DNA from: Pelagibacteraceae bacterium AG-422-I02
GTDB taxonomy: Bacteria > Pseudomonadota > Alphaproteobacteria > Pelagibacterales > Pelagibacteraceae
DNA length: 64,000 bases
Assembly: GCA_003213555.1 (NCBI GenBank)
Contig: QCMS01000002.1
Location: 41,777-105,776 of the forward strand
Reading direction: 5' to 3'
Position 1 is the first letter of the stretch. Every line of letters begins with the position of its first letter. The translations under genes were made by a program, and so were the position numbers. Below the pieces are notes generated by a model. It made no database searches and was not told the origin of the DNA. It saw only the letters and a program-made list of their open reading frames with translations. Positions 16,383-24,477 of the stretch are shown piece after piece.

Positions 16383-16942
16383 ATTTTTTTCAAGGTCTCT
16401 TCTCTTTTACACCCCTTTTTATACATAAGGTATCTAATAAAGTTTTTTTCGTAATAATCTTGGTGATAATCTTCAGCAGGATAAAATTTCTCAAATTTCC
16501 AAACTAAAGTTACTATCTTGTTATTAAATATTTTCTCTAATTTTTTGAATGATTTTTCTATAGATTCTTTTTCTAGTTGTGTTTGAAAAAAAATTACTGA
16601 TCTGTAACTTTTTCCTTTATCACAAAATTGCCCTGCAGAATCAAAAGGATCAATATTTTTCCAATAAATATCTAAAAGTTTTTCATAATTAACAATTTTT
16701 GGATCATAAATAACTTCAATAGCCTCCACATGACCAGTGTCCTTGTAAATAACGTCTTGATAAGTTGGATTTTTTAAATGCCCTCCGGAGTATCCTGAAA
16801 CTGTTGAAATCACCCCTTTTACTTGATCAAACGATTCTTCCATGCACCAGAAACAACCTCCGGCAAAATAAGCTTTTTTATTTTCACCTGCATTTAAATT
16901 ACTATGAATTAAAAATACAATTATTATTAAAACTTTTTTCAT
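16373..16942 (-). CDS. msrA: Peptide methionine-S-sulfoxide reductase MsrA, exported
   Basis: A protein of 189 residues. The active-site loop GGCFWCMEESF puts the catalytic cysteine at residue 30, followed by VSGYSGGHLKNPTYQDV, GHVEAIEV and the late FYPAEDYHQDYY. A hydrophobic N terminus (MKKVLIIIVFLIHSNLNAG) suggests export, so it would repair oxidised methionines in the periplasm. A separate MsrB gene lies at 62745-63122. It is the first gene of the msrA-DUF4864-small protein-photolyase-like run. Confidence 0.93.
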   Translation of the reverse strand: MKKVLIIIVFLIHSNLNAGENKKAYFAGGCFWCMEESFDQVKGVISTVSGYSGGHLKNPTYQDVIYKDTGHVEAIEVIYDPKIVNYEKLLDIYWKNIDPFDSAGQFCDKGKSYRSVIFFQTQLEKESIEKSFKKLEKIFNNKIVTLVWKFEKFYPAEDYHQDYYEKNFIRYLMYKKGCKREETLKKIWN

Positions 16943-16965
16943 TATAATATGATATCTTAAACTTT

Positions 16966-17130
16966 ATGAAAAACGATGATCATTTTGTCATAGATGAAGA
17001 AAATGAAACTGTAGATAATATTTGTGAAGAATGTAGAAAAGAAGATGAAAGCGTTAAACAAAACTTAATATTGTATAGCTATAAAATTTGTAACGGTTGT
17101 AATTTAGCCAAAAAAATTTTTCCTCTTTAA
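16966..17130 (+). CDS. Small two-CxxC (zinc ribbon-like) protein, 54 aa
   Basis: An ATG frame of 54 codons, divergent from msrA by 23 bp and overlapping the end of the converging Yip1 gene by 4 bp. The product has an acidic N-terminal third, then ICEECRKED and, 21 residues later, KICNGCNLAKKIFPL. Two CxxC pairs at this spacing are typical of a small zinc ribbon. It fills the gap exactly and ends with the 4-bp overlap usual here, which argues it is real. No family recognised. Confidence 0.65.
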   Translation: MKNDDHFVIDEENETVDNICEECRKEDESVKQNLILYSYKICNGCNLAKKIFPL

Positions 17131-17648
17131 ATCCCTTTGAATAAAACTAGCACTAACAATAAGAAAAAGGCTTGGAATAGCCAAGAGACTACGACAACTC
17201 CAAAAGCTTTCCATAGACTATCATAATCTAGAGCTGATTTAACAGCGACTACCATACAAGCAAGCATCCAAAAAGCAGAACCAATAAATGTAACTGTCAT
17301 TAACTCTGGAGTTATTCCAAAAACTCTGATTAATCCAGGGGCACTTGAAAAACCAATAGTTCTTAAAAGTTCTCCATGATTACTTTTTGTTTTAGTACCG
17401 CCAAAAAGTTTTACTCCTACAAAGTAAATTACGTATGCCCAAACATACCAACTTAGTAATGAAAGAGCTGGAGCTATCAGAAAATTGGATACACCTAAAT
17501 GAATAGAACCAACCCCTGCAGCTAAACTTGATAAAACTACCACAGCACCAGCTTGAAAAGTTGCTTTTTTATCTTTTTCAACTTCCTCAAACAATTCAAT
17601 ATCAATTTTAATTGCCCTAAAAACTCTATTTAAAAAAATATTTATCAT
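17127..17648 (-). CDS. Yip1-family membrane protein
   Basis: A protein of 173 residues with four to five membrane helices after a cytoplasmic N-terminal segment (MINIFLNRVFRAIKIDIELFEEVEKDK). The layout and the segment SWYVWAYVIYFVGVKLFGG...LLRTIGFSSAPGLI match bacterial Yip1-domain proteins. Function is unknown. It ends against the small CxxC gene and starts one base from the phosphatase gene, so it is likely cotranscribed with that upstream gene. Confidence 0.75.
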   Translation of the reverse strand: MINIFLNRVFRAIKIDIELFEEVEKDKKATFQAGAVVVLSSLAAGVGSIHLGVSNFLIAPALSLLSWYVWAYVIYFVGVKLFGGTKTKSNHGELLRTIGFSSAPGLIRVFGITPELMTVTFIGSAFWMLACMVVAVKSALDYDSLWKAFGVVVVSWLFQAFFLLLVLVLFKGI

Positions 17649-17649
17649 T

Positions 17650-18444
17650 CTACTTTCTAGTAAATGGTTTTAATAAATTTAAAATCTTATTATGCAAAAT
17701 TTTATTGGATGTTGCTAGAATATTACCACCATTTTCTGCTGGTTCATTCTTCCAATTTGTAACTATTGCCCCAGAGTTTTTTATTATTGGGATTAAAGGA
17801 AGTATATCATAAGGTTTTAAGTTTGCTTCGATTACAGCATCAACCTTACCTTCTGCTAATAAACAATAATTCAGAGCATCAAACCCAGCTAATCTGAATG
17901 ACCAACCAAATTTTTTAATCACTTCACGTTGTTTCTCGTAACTTAATGTTCCATGAAAATTTCCGATTATCTTAACTGTTTTTAAGTTATTATTATTTGA
18001 TGATTTTAAAATAAATTTTTTTTTGTTTTTATAACAGTAAGATTTTTTTTTATCATTTATATAATATTTATCTAGTTCTGGAAAATTAGCTAAGCCTATT
18101 AAAGATCTTTCTTCAAAAGATAAACTTATTAAATTTGACCACGTAGGTGCTCCAATAACAAAAGCTCTTGTGCCGTCTATTGGATCAATAGACCATTTGT
18201 AATCATTTGATGAAAATTTATCTTCAAATTCCTCTCCTATAATGGCGTCTTTTGGAAACTTTTTATTTATTAGTAAGCGTATATATTTTTCAAATGCTCT
18301 ATCAAAATTTGTTACAGGATCAAAATCTTTTTTTGACTTTGATTTATTATTAACCACTAAGCCAGATTTAGATTTTGTTTTATAAAATAAGTTCAACTGA
18401 GGTGGTAAATTTTTAAGAAAGTTGAATGGTTTATTATAATCCAT
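17650..18444 (-). CDS. Inositol monophosphatase-family phosphatase (histidinol-phosphatase-like)
   Basis: A protein of 264 residues with the IMPase signature: FDPVTNFDRAFEKYI, IIGEEFED (metal site), WSIDPIDGTRAFVIGAPTWSNLISL, and the C-terminal KPYDILPLIPIIKNSGAIVTNW. The DPIDGTRAF/GxPxW features fit the HisN-type histidinol phosphatases of alphaproteobacteria, though inositol or other sugar phosphates are possible. I start it at ATG 18444; an upstream in-frame start at 18531 would overlap the divergent HPP gene and add an unrelated hydrophobic stretch. The hisI gene in the same window makes histidine synthesis a reasonable role. Confidence 0.82.
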   Translation of the reverse strand: MDYNKPFNFLKNLPPQLNLFYKTKSKSGLVVNNKSKSKKDFDPVTNFDRAFEKYIRLLINKKFPKDAIIGEEFEDKFSSNDYKWSIDPIDGTRAFVIGAPTWSNLISLSFEERSLIGLANFPELDKYYINDKKKSYCYKNKKKFILKSSNNNNLKTVKIIGNFHGTLSYEKQREVIKKFGWSFRLAGFDALNYCLLAEGKVDAVIEANLKPYDILPLIPIIKNSGAIVTNWKNEPAENGGNILATSNKILHNKILNLLKPFTRK

Positions 18445-18479
18445 TAAGTGTATATAACTTAATTTAAAAAAAAATATAT

Positions 18480-18950
18480 ATGAAAATATCAAAAAAATTA
18501 GAACCTTTGCTCGCAGGAATATTTGCTTCAATTATTATTGGAATTCTATCTTTCCTTAGCTTTGAAACATCCACAGGCTTTTGGTTAATATTTTCTTTTG
18601 GATCGTCTACTTTAATTGTGTTGGTGTTTCATGATAGTGAATTTGCCCAGCCCGCAAATGTTTTTTTTGGCCACTTATTAGCAATCGTTATAGGAATACT
18701 TTTTAATGAGTTTTTAGGAATATCTTATCTAACACTTGGATTATCAGTGGGGACTACAGTAACACTAATGATGTATTTTAAAATAATACACCCTCCTGCG
18801 GCTGCAAACCCGTTAATAGCATTATTTGCTGATGTATCATTTGGATATATTATTTTCCCAGTAGTAGTTGGTTCAATAGTCATCATTATTTTATCTGTGA
18901 TAATAAATCGTTATATTTTGAGAAGAAATTACCCAGTTAGATGGTTTTAA
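18480..18950 (+). CDS. HPP-family membrane protein
   Basis: A protein of 156 residues with four membrane helices and the family motif IIHPPAAANPL at about residues 102-112. Also seen are GSSTLIVLVFHDSEFAQPANVFFGH and the C-terminal RRNYPVRWF. HPP proteins in cyanobacteria and plastids have been linked to nitrite transport, so a small-anion transport role is possible. It is divergent from the phosphatase (35 bp) and converges on tspO with a 4-bp overlap. Confidence 0.85.
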   Translation: MKISKKLEPLLAGIFASIIIGILSFLSFETSTGFWLIFSFGSSTLIVLVFHDSEFAQPANVFFGHLLAIVIGILFNEFLGISYLTLGLSVGTTVTLMMYFKIIHPPAAANPLIALFADVSFGYIIFPVVVGSIVIIILSVIINRYILRRNYPVRWF

Positions 18951-19409
18951 TTTAATAGAAAAATTGAACTATTGAGAATTAATGCGTAGCTTGACCAAAC
19001 TAAATAAGGGATCATTAAATAAAAACTCATTTTATCTCTAGAAAGATATTGTTTCATTAAAATTATAATAAACATTAATATAATTACTAAATTTATCAGA
19101 GCTATGCCAATTAAGTGAAAACCAAAAAATACTACGCTCCATGTGCTATTAAAAAATAAATGAATAAAGTAAATTTTCAATAATTTTTTTTCAAAAGATT
19201 TTATCCATACTTTCCAAATTGCAAGTGACATTAAAAAAATATAATGTTGACCAGACAGGAGCAAATACCCAGCTTGGAGGATTAAAACTTGGTAAAATAA
19301 TTTGTGAGTACCAGGGTTCTTTAAAAGTTGATGTCGCATAGCCTCCAATCATCGGTGCAATAAAGGTTATTAATAGAATAATTATTAAAGATAAGTATTT
19401 ATTTTTCAC
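18947..19409 (-). pseudogene. tspO: TspO/MBR tryptophan-rich sensory protein, frameshifted
   Basis: Two overlapping frames together give a complete TspO. The first (GTG start at 19409) reads GGYATSTFKEPWYSQIILP, PSWVFAPVWSTLYF. The second continues MSLAIWKVWIKS, FFNSTWSVVFFG and IPYLVWSSYALILN. The join is at a run of seven A (plus strand 19233-19239). Removing two bases or adding one restores the W-x-x-L-Y-x-x-M spacing of TspO; the two-base deletion fits best. TspO is an outer-membrane or membrane tryptophan-rich protein tied to tetrapyrrole and oxidative/light stress. Either a pseudogene, a slippery site, or a sequence error. Confidence 0.8.
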
Positions 19410-19433
19410 AACATTATAAGATATAACTAATTA

Positions 19434-20186
19434 ATGTCTAAAAATCAGAAAAAAATTTGGATAACTGGATCAAGTAGTGGAATTGGCAAGGCAGTTGCAG
19501 AAAAGTTTGCAAAAGAAGGTTGGAAAGTTGCAGTTTCAGCTAGAAGAAAAGAATTGTTGGATGAGTTAGCCAAAAATGAAAATATTTCCTCTTTTCCTTT
19601 AGACGTTACTGATAGATCTCAAATAAATAATACGTTTAAAAATATTTTAAATGAATTCGGTGAATTAGATATATGTTTGTTTTCAAGCGGAACATATGAG
19701 CCTAAAGACGAACAAAGCATAGATCCTGACAAAATCAAAAATGTAATTAATGTTAATTTTTTAGGAGTGATCGATTGTGTAAAAGTTGTTGAAGATTATT
19801 TTAAAAATAAGAAATCTGGACACATTTCGATAGTTTCCTCGATTGCAGGTTACAGAGGTCTGCCAAATTCAAGTGGTTATGGTCCCTCAAAAGCTGCTCT
19901 AACTAATTTTAGCGAAAGTATTTACTTTGATTTTAAAAAATTTGGAGTGAGGGTGTCAGTTGTATCACCAGGTTTCATCAAAACTCCTTTGACCGATAAA
20001 AATGAGTTTCCTATGCCATTTTTAAAAACTCCTGAATATGCCGCAGAAAAAATTTATAATGGCTTGGTGAAAGGAAATGCTTTTGAAATTCACTTCCCGA
20101 AAGGATTAACTTTAACTTTAAAATTTTTAAGAATATTACCTTATAGACTTTATTTATTTTTAGTAGATAAACTTGTTAAACGATAA
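19434..20186 (+). CDS. SDR-family NAD(P)-dependent oxidoreductase
   Basis: A classical short-chain dehydrogenase of 250 residues. TGSSSGIGKAVAEKF is the cofactor motif, ISIVSSIAGYRG holds the catalytic serine, and SGYGPSKAALTNF gives the intact YxxxK. VSVVSPGFIKTPL follows. The C-terminal hydrophobic stretch (RILPYRLYLFLVDKLVK) may touch the membrane. SDRs of this kind recur beside the FAD-DUF1365-Cfa cluster; here it converges on that operon's last gene with no gap (20186/20187). Confidence 0.9.
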   Translation: MSKNQKKIWITGSSSGIGKAVAEKFAKEGWKVAVSARRKELLDELAKNENISSFPLDVTDRSQINNTFKNILNEFGELDICLFSSGTYEPKDEQSIDPDKIKNVINVNFLGVIDCVKVVEDYFKNKKSGHISIVSSIAGYRGLPNSSGYGPSKAALTNFSESIYFDFKKFGVRVSVVSPGFIKTPLTDKNEFPMPFLKTPEYAAEKIYNGLVKGNAFEIHFPKGLTLTLKFLRILPYRLYLFLVDKLVKR

Positions 20187-20771
20187 CTAAAGAAGAGAGT
20201 CAATGTATTCCCAATTGATTAATTTATCAAAAAAATTTTCTAAATAAGCTGGCCTTTTATTTCTGTAATCTAAGTAATACGAGTGCTCCCACACATCGCA
20301 ACCTAATATAGGTTTCATATTATGAATTATTGGGTTTTCAGCATTTGGTGATTTAGTTACTACAAGCTTATCTTCTTTTAAAGACAACCAACACCATCCA
20401 GATCCAAACTGAGTAACTCCGGCATTGATAAATTCCTCCCTAAATTTTTCAAAGCCACCAAAATCTTCTTTAATCTTACTTTCAAGCTTGGATGGAACAT
20501 TTCCTCCACCATTAGGTTTCATGCACTTCCAAAAAAGATTATGATTCCAATGTTGGCTTGCATTGTTGAATATTCCTGCTTTTTTTTCATTTGATGATTT
20601 TTTAATTACATCTTCCAAAGATAAATTTTCATAATCAGAACCTTTTATAAAGTTATTTAGATTTGAAATATAAGTTTGATGATGTTTGCCATGATGTAAA
20701 TCCAAAGTTTGCTCTGACATTATTGGAGAAAGAGCTGAATTACTGTAATCTAATTTAGGAAGCTCAAACAT
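20187..20771 (-). CDS. sodB: Superoxide dismutase, Fe/Mn type
   Basis: A protein of 194 residues of normal length for the family. Metal ligands are visible as H26 (DLHHGKHHQTYI), the histidine in QHWNHNLFW, and D and H in CDVWEHSYYLDY. The segment FNNASQHWNHNLFWKCMKP and FGSGWCWLSL favour the iron form. It detoxifies superoxide in the cytoplasm. It is the last gene of the operon FAD oxidoreductase-DUF1365-Cfa-DUF3833-sodB, one base after DUF3833. Confidence 0.95.
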   Translation of the reverse strand: MFELPKLDYSNSALSPIMSEQTLDLHHGKHHQTYISNLNNFIKGSDYENLSLEDVIKKSSNEKKAGIFNNASQHWNHNLFWKCMKPNGGGNVPSKLESKIKEDFGGFEKFREEFINAGVTQFGSGWCWLSLKEDKLVVTKSPNAENPIIHNMKPILGCDVWEHSYYLDYRNKRPAYLENFFDKLINWEYIDSLL

Positions 20772-20772
20772 A

Positions 20773-21297
20773 TCAATTTTTTACAAACATAACGGTTAAT
20801 TCTGCTACTTTAATTCCAAATTTAGTCATTGTCGCTCTGTTTATTGCCACGCGATCATCCTGCATGAAAATCCAATCATCAAACGTAATTTTAATATTTT
20901 TGCCTTTAACCGGCACCAGCAATACATATTCAAATTTAAAAGCTGGACCATATGAATATCCTTTAGCTGTTCCAACTACATCAGAGGCTGTTCCCTCGTA
21001 GTTATGTTCATCAATTTTTTTAATAGTCCATTGACGAGTTTGTCTTTCCCCATCATTCCAATCAAAAACTTCGTCTAAAATTAATTGAGAACCATCCCAT
21101 TTTCCGTTTAAATCAGCTTTAAATTGTCTTGTAACTTTTCCAGATCTATTTTGTAACACTCCCCAAGCTTTGACATTACCCGATAAATAATTTTCGATGA
21201 CTAGTCTCGGTTTTTGATCTTTAAAATCTGTCGGTTTCATTTTATTTGCACATCCTGTTGTTAAAATTAGTAAAAATAGTACTATAAATTTTTTCAT
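20773..21297 (-). CDS. DUF3833 lipoprotein
   Basis: A protein of 174 residues with a lipobox: MKKFIVLFLLILTTGCANK, cleavage expected before C16. The mature region (LVIENYLSGNVKAWGVLQNRSG, FKADLNGKWDGSQLILDE, YEGTASDVVGTA, YVLLVPVKGK...ITFDDWIFMQDD) matches DUF3833, which resembles a lipocalin-like barrel. It overlaps the cfa gene by 4 bp. The family is found next to Cfa/DUF1365 genes in many proteobacteria and may handle modified lipids in the envelope. Confidence 0.88.
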   Translation of the reverse strand: MKKFIVLFLLILTTGCANKMKPTDFKDQKPRLVIENYLSGNVKAWGVLQNRSGKVTRQFKADLNGKWDGSQLILDEVFDWNDGERQTRQWTIKKIDEHNYEGTASDVVGTAKGYSYGPAFKFEYVLLVPVKGKNIKITFDDWIFMQDDRVAINRATMTKFGIKVAELTVMFVKN

Positions 21298-22484
21298 GAC
21301 GAATATCTATTAGACATGGAGAATTGAATCAAGTTAATGTTTCTAGACTTAAAACCGCCTTCACAATATGATAAGTAAAATTCCCACATACGCTTGAAAT
21401 ATTCATCAAAACCAAGTGGGCTAATTTTTTCCCATGTCCTTAAAAAATTTTTTCTCCAAGTTGCTAAAGTTCTGGCATAATCATCGGAGTAGGTATTAAT
21501 TTTTTCTAGTTTTAGGTCATTTTTTTTAATTAGATTTTCCATAAATTTAATTGAGGGTAAAAACCCGCCTGGAAAAATATATTTTTGAATAAAATCCTCA
21601 TTTGCTCTATATCTTTCAAATAAGTCATCTTTTATCATGATGCCTTGAATTGCAGCAGTTCCCCCATAATTAAGAACATTTTTAATTTTACCAAAATATT
21701 GGTCCATGTATTTTTCACCAACAGCCTCTATCATTTCTATCGAAGCTACGTGATCATATTTTTCCTTGAGATCTCTGTAATCTAAAAATTTAACATTAAC
21801 TTTATTGTTTAGTCCTGAGTTGAAAATCTTCTTTTTAGTAAACTCATATTGATTTTTAGAAATTGTGATACAGTCTACACTCACATCATAATTTTTAGCT
21901 AAAAATTCAGCAAATCCACCCCAACCACAACCTATCTCTAAAACCTTGTTTCCATCTTTAATATTCAATAAATTTATAAGCTCTTGAAATTTATTTCTTT
22001 GAGCGATTTCTAAATCATCATTCTCATTTTTATAGACTGCGCTTGAATAAGTAAGAGATTTATCAAGCCACAACGAAAAAAATTCATTCCCTAAATCATA
22101 GTGTTTTGAAATATATTTTTTACTTTTAGATTTTGTATTTGATGCAAATATTTTTTTTAGAAAATTTTTAATTTTTTGTAATTTTAAACTTCCTGAAAAA
22201 GAATAGATTGTATTAATATTTCTCGCTGTAAGTTCGATTAAATTTGTTAAATTTGAGGAATAAAAATCTTTTTTCATGTGGGCTTCACCTAAAGCTGAGC
22301 TTCCACCCATAATAACATTTAGGTAAAAATTAGGTTTATTAATTTTGATATCTGAAGATAATTTACTCTCTAAGTCACCAAAATGAAAAACTTTTCCATC
22401 ATAATTTATGAGCTTAAGATTTCCTTGTGAGATTTTTTTCAATTTATTTAGGACGAATCTTTCTGAAATTTTTATTAAACTCAT
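21294..22484 (-). CDS. cfa: Cyclopropane-fatty-acid synthase-family SAM methyltransferase
   Basis: A protein of 396 residues. An N-terminal CFAS-type segment (residues 1-110) is followed by SKKYISKHYDLGNEFFSLWLDKSLTYSSAV, the SAM motif VLEIGCGWGGFAEFLA near residue 180, DHVASIEMIEAVGEKYM, and the C-terminal FLRTWEKI...YCEGGFKSRNINLIQF. It methylates unsaturated phospholipid acyl chains. In this gene context (DUF1365, FAD oxidoreductase, DUF3833) related enzymes may make methylated or furan fatty acids rather than cyclopropanes. It shares one base with the DUF1365 gene. Confidence 0.9.
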   Translation of the reverse strand: MSLIKISERFVLNKLKKISQGNLKLINYDGKVFHFGDLESKLSSDIKINKPNFYLNVIMGGSSALGEAHMKKDFYSSNLTNLIELTARNINTIYSFSGSLKLQKIKNFLKKIFASNTKSKSKKYISKHYDLGNEFFSLWLDKSLTYSSAVYKNENDDLEIAQRNKFQELINLLNIKDGNKVLEIGCGWGGFAEFLAKNYDVSVDCITISKNQYEFTKKKIFNSGLNNKVNVKFLDYRDLKEKYDHVASIEMIEAVGEKYMDQYFGKIKNVLNYGGTAAIQGIMIKDDLFERYRANEDFIQKYIFPGGFLPSIKFMENLIKKNDLKLEKINTYSDDYARTLATWRKNFLRTWEKISPLGFDEYFKRMWEFYLSYCEGGFKSRNINLIQFSMSNRYSS

Positions 22485-23245
22485 TAATATTCCTCGTAAC
22501 TTAAATTATTTTTTAATTTAGTATTTCTTTTTCTGTATATTGCCCCTTTTTTCCATAAAAGTAATGCTTCAAAATGTATCGAACTAATAATTTTAATTGT
22601 CATTAAGGGGTACTTAAAAAAGTTAAGCATGAGTTGTTTTGGGCTGAATTCTTTTCTTTCTCCAGTTTGGGTAGCTGTTAAAACTGTTCCTTTCGAGTCT
22701 GTTTGTTTTATAAAGACTGAGAGTTTATCACTGGGGTTAAGTAATTTAAAATTATAGTAAGTTTCCATATCCATAAATGGTGAAACGTAAAACTTTTTTC
22801 TGCATTTTTGATCTATTTCTTCGTTATCTTTAATTTTAAAAATATATGTGTGCTGCTCATTAAAAGTATTTTTTACTTCATAAAAAATTGCCTTCAATTG
22901 ATTATCCTCGTAGCAGTAAAAAATACTTAAAGGGTTAAACACATAGCCAAAAATTCTTGGATAACAAAGTATTTTAACTTTATTTATTTCACCTTTTATA
23001 TTGAACTTGCTAATGTTTTTAAGAACCCACTCTTTTAAATCACTCCCGTCACGTTCTCCATGATCTTTATCGTAAAAGCTAAAAATGTTAAATTTATTAT
23101 GAGAAAAGATATTTATTGAACTGTCTAATTGATCGATTTCATCTAAATCAATTAAAAATGAAAAAGTTTTATATTTTAAAAAATGTCTTACAGGTTTAAA
23201 TCTTGTATGAGTTACTTCACCGTTGTAAATGCAGGAATTCATCAA
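22484..23245 (-). CDS. DUF1365 family protein
   Basis: A protein of 253 residues beginning SCIYNGEVTHTRFKPVRHFLKYKTFSFLIDLDEID and containing YPRIFGYVFNPLSIFYCYE, FNEQHTYIF and KFYVSPFMDMETYYNF, the DUF1365 signature. No enzymatic activity is established; its constant partnership with Cfa and a FAD oxidoreductase implies lipid modification. It overlaps both neighbours (4 bp with the FAD gene, 1 bp with cfa). The start may be the first or the second of two adjacent methionines. Confidence 0.9.
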   Translation of the reverse strand: MMNSCIYNGEVTHTRFKPVRHFLKYKTFSFLIDLDEIDQLDSSINIFSHNKFNIFSFYDKDHGERDGSDLKEWVLKNISKFNIKGEINKVKILCYPRIFGYVFNPLSIFYCYEDNQLKAIFYEVKNTFNEQHTYIFKIKDNEEIDQKCRKKFYVSPFMDMETYYNFKLLNPSDKLSVFIKQTDSKGTVLTATQTGERKEFSPKQLMLNFFKYPLMTIKIISSIHFEALLLWKKGAIYRKRNTKLKNNLSYEEY

Positions 23246-24468
23246 ATTTTAAAGTTATTTATCAAATCTATAGATGATTTTAATCCATCTTCATGAAATC
23301 CGTAACCAAAATAACTTCCACAAAACCAAGTTCTTTTTTTTCCTTGTATTAATCTTAGATCTTTTTGAAGTGCGGTATTCTTTGAATTTAAATATGGGTG
23401 TGTAAAATCAATTTTTTTTATAACAGAATTTTCGTTAATTTTACAAATAGGGTTTAAAGTTAAAAAATAGTCTCTAGATGTATCTAAATTTTGTAGTTTA
23501 TTTAACCAATAGGTAATGCATGTCTTTTCTCCATCTGAAACAGAATTCCAACTAGACCAGGCCCTTTTTTTGTGAGGCATGAGTCTCTTATCAGTATGTA
23601 AATAAGCCTCATTCTTCACGTAATTAAATTTTTCCAATATATTTTTTTCTTGTTCCGTTGGTTTTTCTATCATTCTTAAACTTTGGTCTGCATGGGAAGC
23701 TAGAACTACTTGATCATAATCAACATATTCATTGCCAATAATTACCCTGATATTATCATCGCTTCTAATTAATTTATCCACTTTATAATTTTTAAAAATT
23801 TCTCCACTAATTTTATCTGTTATTTTTTTTACATAAGCTCTACTTCTATTTGAAACTGTGTACCATTGCGGTCTATTTTTAAATTTAAATAAACCGTGAT
23901 TAGTAAAAAAATTTAAAAAAAATTTTAACGGCATTTCCTTTGCCTTGTTAAATGGCATCGACCATATAGCAGCAACCATGGGAATTAAGTGATACTCGAT
24001 GAAGTATTTTGATAACTTTTTTTTATTAAGAAAATTTCCCAGAGTCTCTTCTTTAATTTCACTTTGAAGTAATTTTGGAGCAGTTTTATAAAATGAAATT
24101 ATCTCTCTAATCATATATAAAAATTTTATATTAAGAAGATTTAATTTATTAGCAAATATACCTCCCAAACCACTTCCGCTATATTCAACATTACTATTCT
24201 TAATTGATACAGAAAACGACATGTCGCTTTTTTCATAAGGAACTTTTAATTCATTAAAAAAATTTACTAAATTTGGATAAGTAACCTCATTAAAAACAAT
24301 AAAGCCTAGATCTACTGGAACAATCTTATCATCTTCTTTTATCTCGTAGGTGAAAGAATGACCTCCAAAGTGATCTTCTTTTTCGTATAGATCAACTTTA
24401 TATTTTTTTGAGAGAAAGTATGCGGAAGATAATCCTGAGATACCTGAACCGATAACAGCGATTTTCAT
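23242..24468 (-). CDS. NAD(P)/FAD-dependent amine-oxidase-like protein
   Basis: A flavoprotein of 408 residues. The N-terminal dinucleotide motif is IAVIGSGISGLSSAYFLSKKYKVDLYEKEDHFGGH. Later blocks are FIVFNEVTYPNLVNFF, VVLASHADQSLRMI and the end FCGSYFGYGFHEDGLKSSIDL. This is the amine-oxidase/desaturase-like FAD protein that heads DUF1365-Cfa clusters. It probably oxidises lipid chains. It starts 10 bp after the gcvP stop, so it might be read through from gcvTHP, or its promoter lies inside gcvP. Confidence 0.9.
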   Translation of the reverse strand: MKIAVIGSGISGLSSAYFLSKKYKVDLYEKEDHFGGHSFTYEIKEDDKIVPVDLGFIVFNEVTYPNLVNFFNELKVPYEKSDMSFSVSIKNSNVEYSGSGLGGIFANKLNLLNIKFLYMIREIISFYKTAPKLLQSEIKEETLGNFLNKKKLSKYFIEYHLIPMVAAIWSMPFNKAKEMPLKFFLNFFTNHGLFKFKNRPQWYTVSNRSRAYVKKITDKISGEIFKNYKVDKLIRSDDNIRVIIGNEYVDYDQVVLASHADQSLRMIEKPTEQEKNILEKFNYVKNEAYLHTDKRLMPHKKRAWSSWNSVSDGEKTCITYWLNKLQNLDTSRDYFLTLNPICKINENSVIKKIDFTHPYLNSKNTALQKDLRLIQGKKRTWFCGSYFGYGFHEDGLKSSIDLINNFKI

Positions 24469-24477
24469 CAGAAGAGA

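Noticed and set aside
18445..18531. An N-terminal hydrophobic extension of the IMPase-like gene
   Set aside because: It overlaps the divergent HPP gene start and the family's soluble domain begins at the internal ATG 18444.
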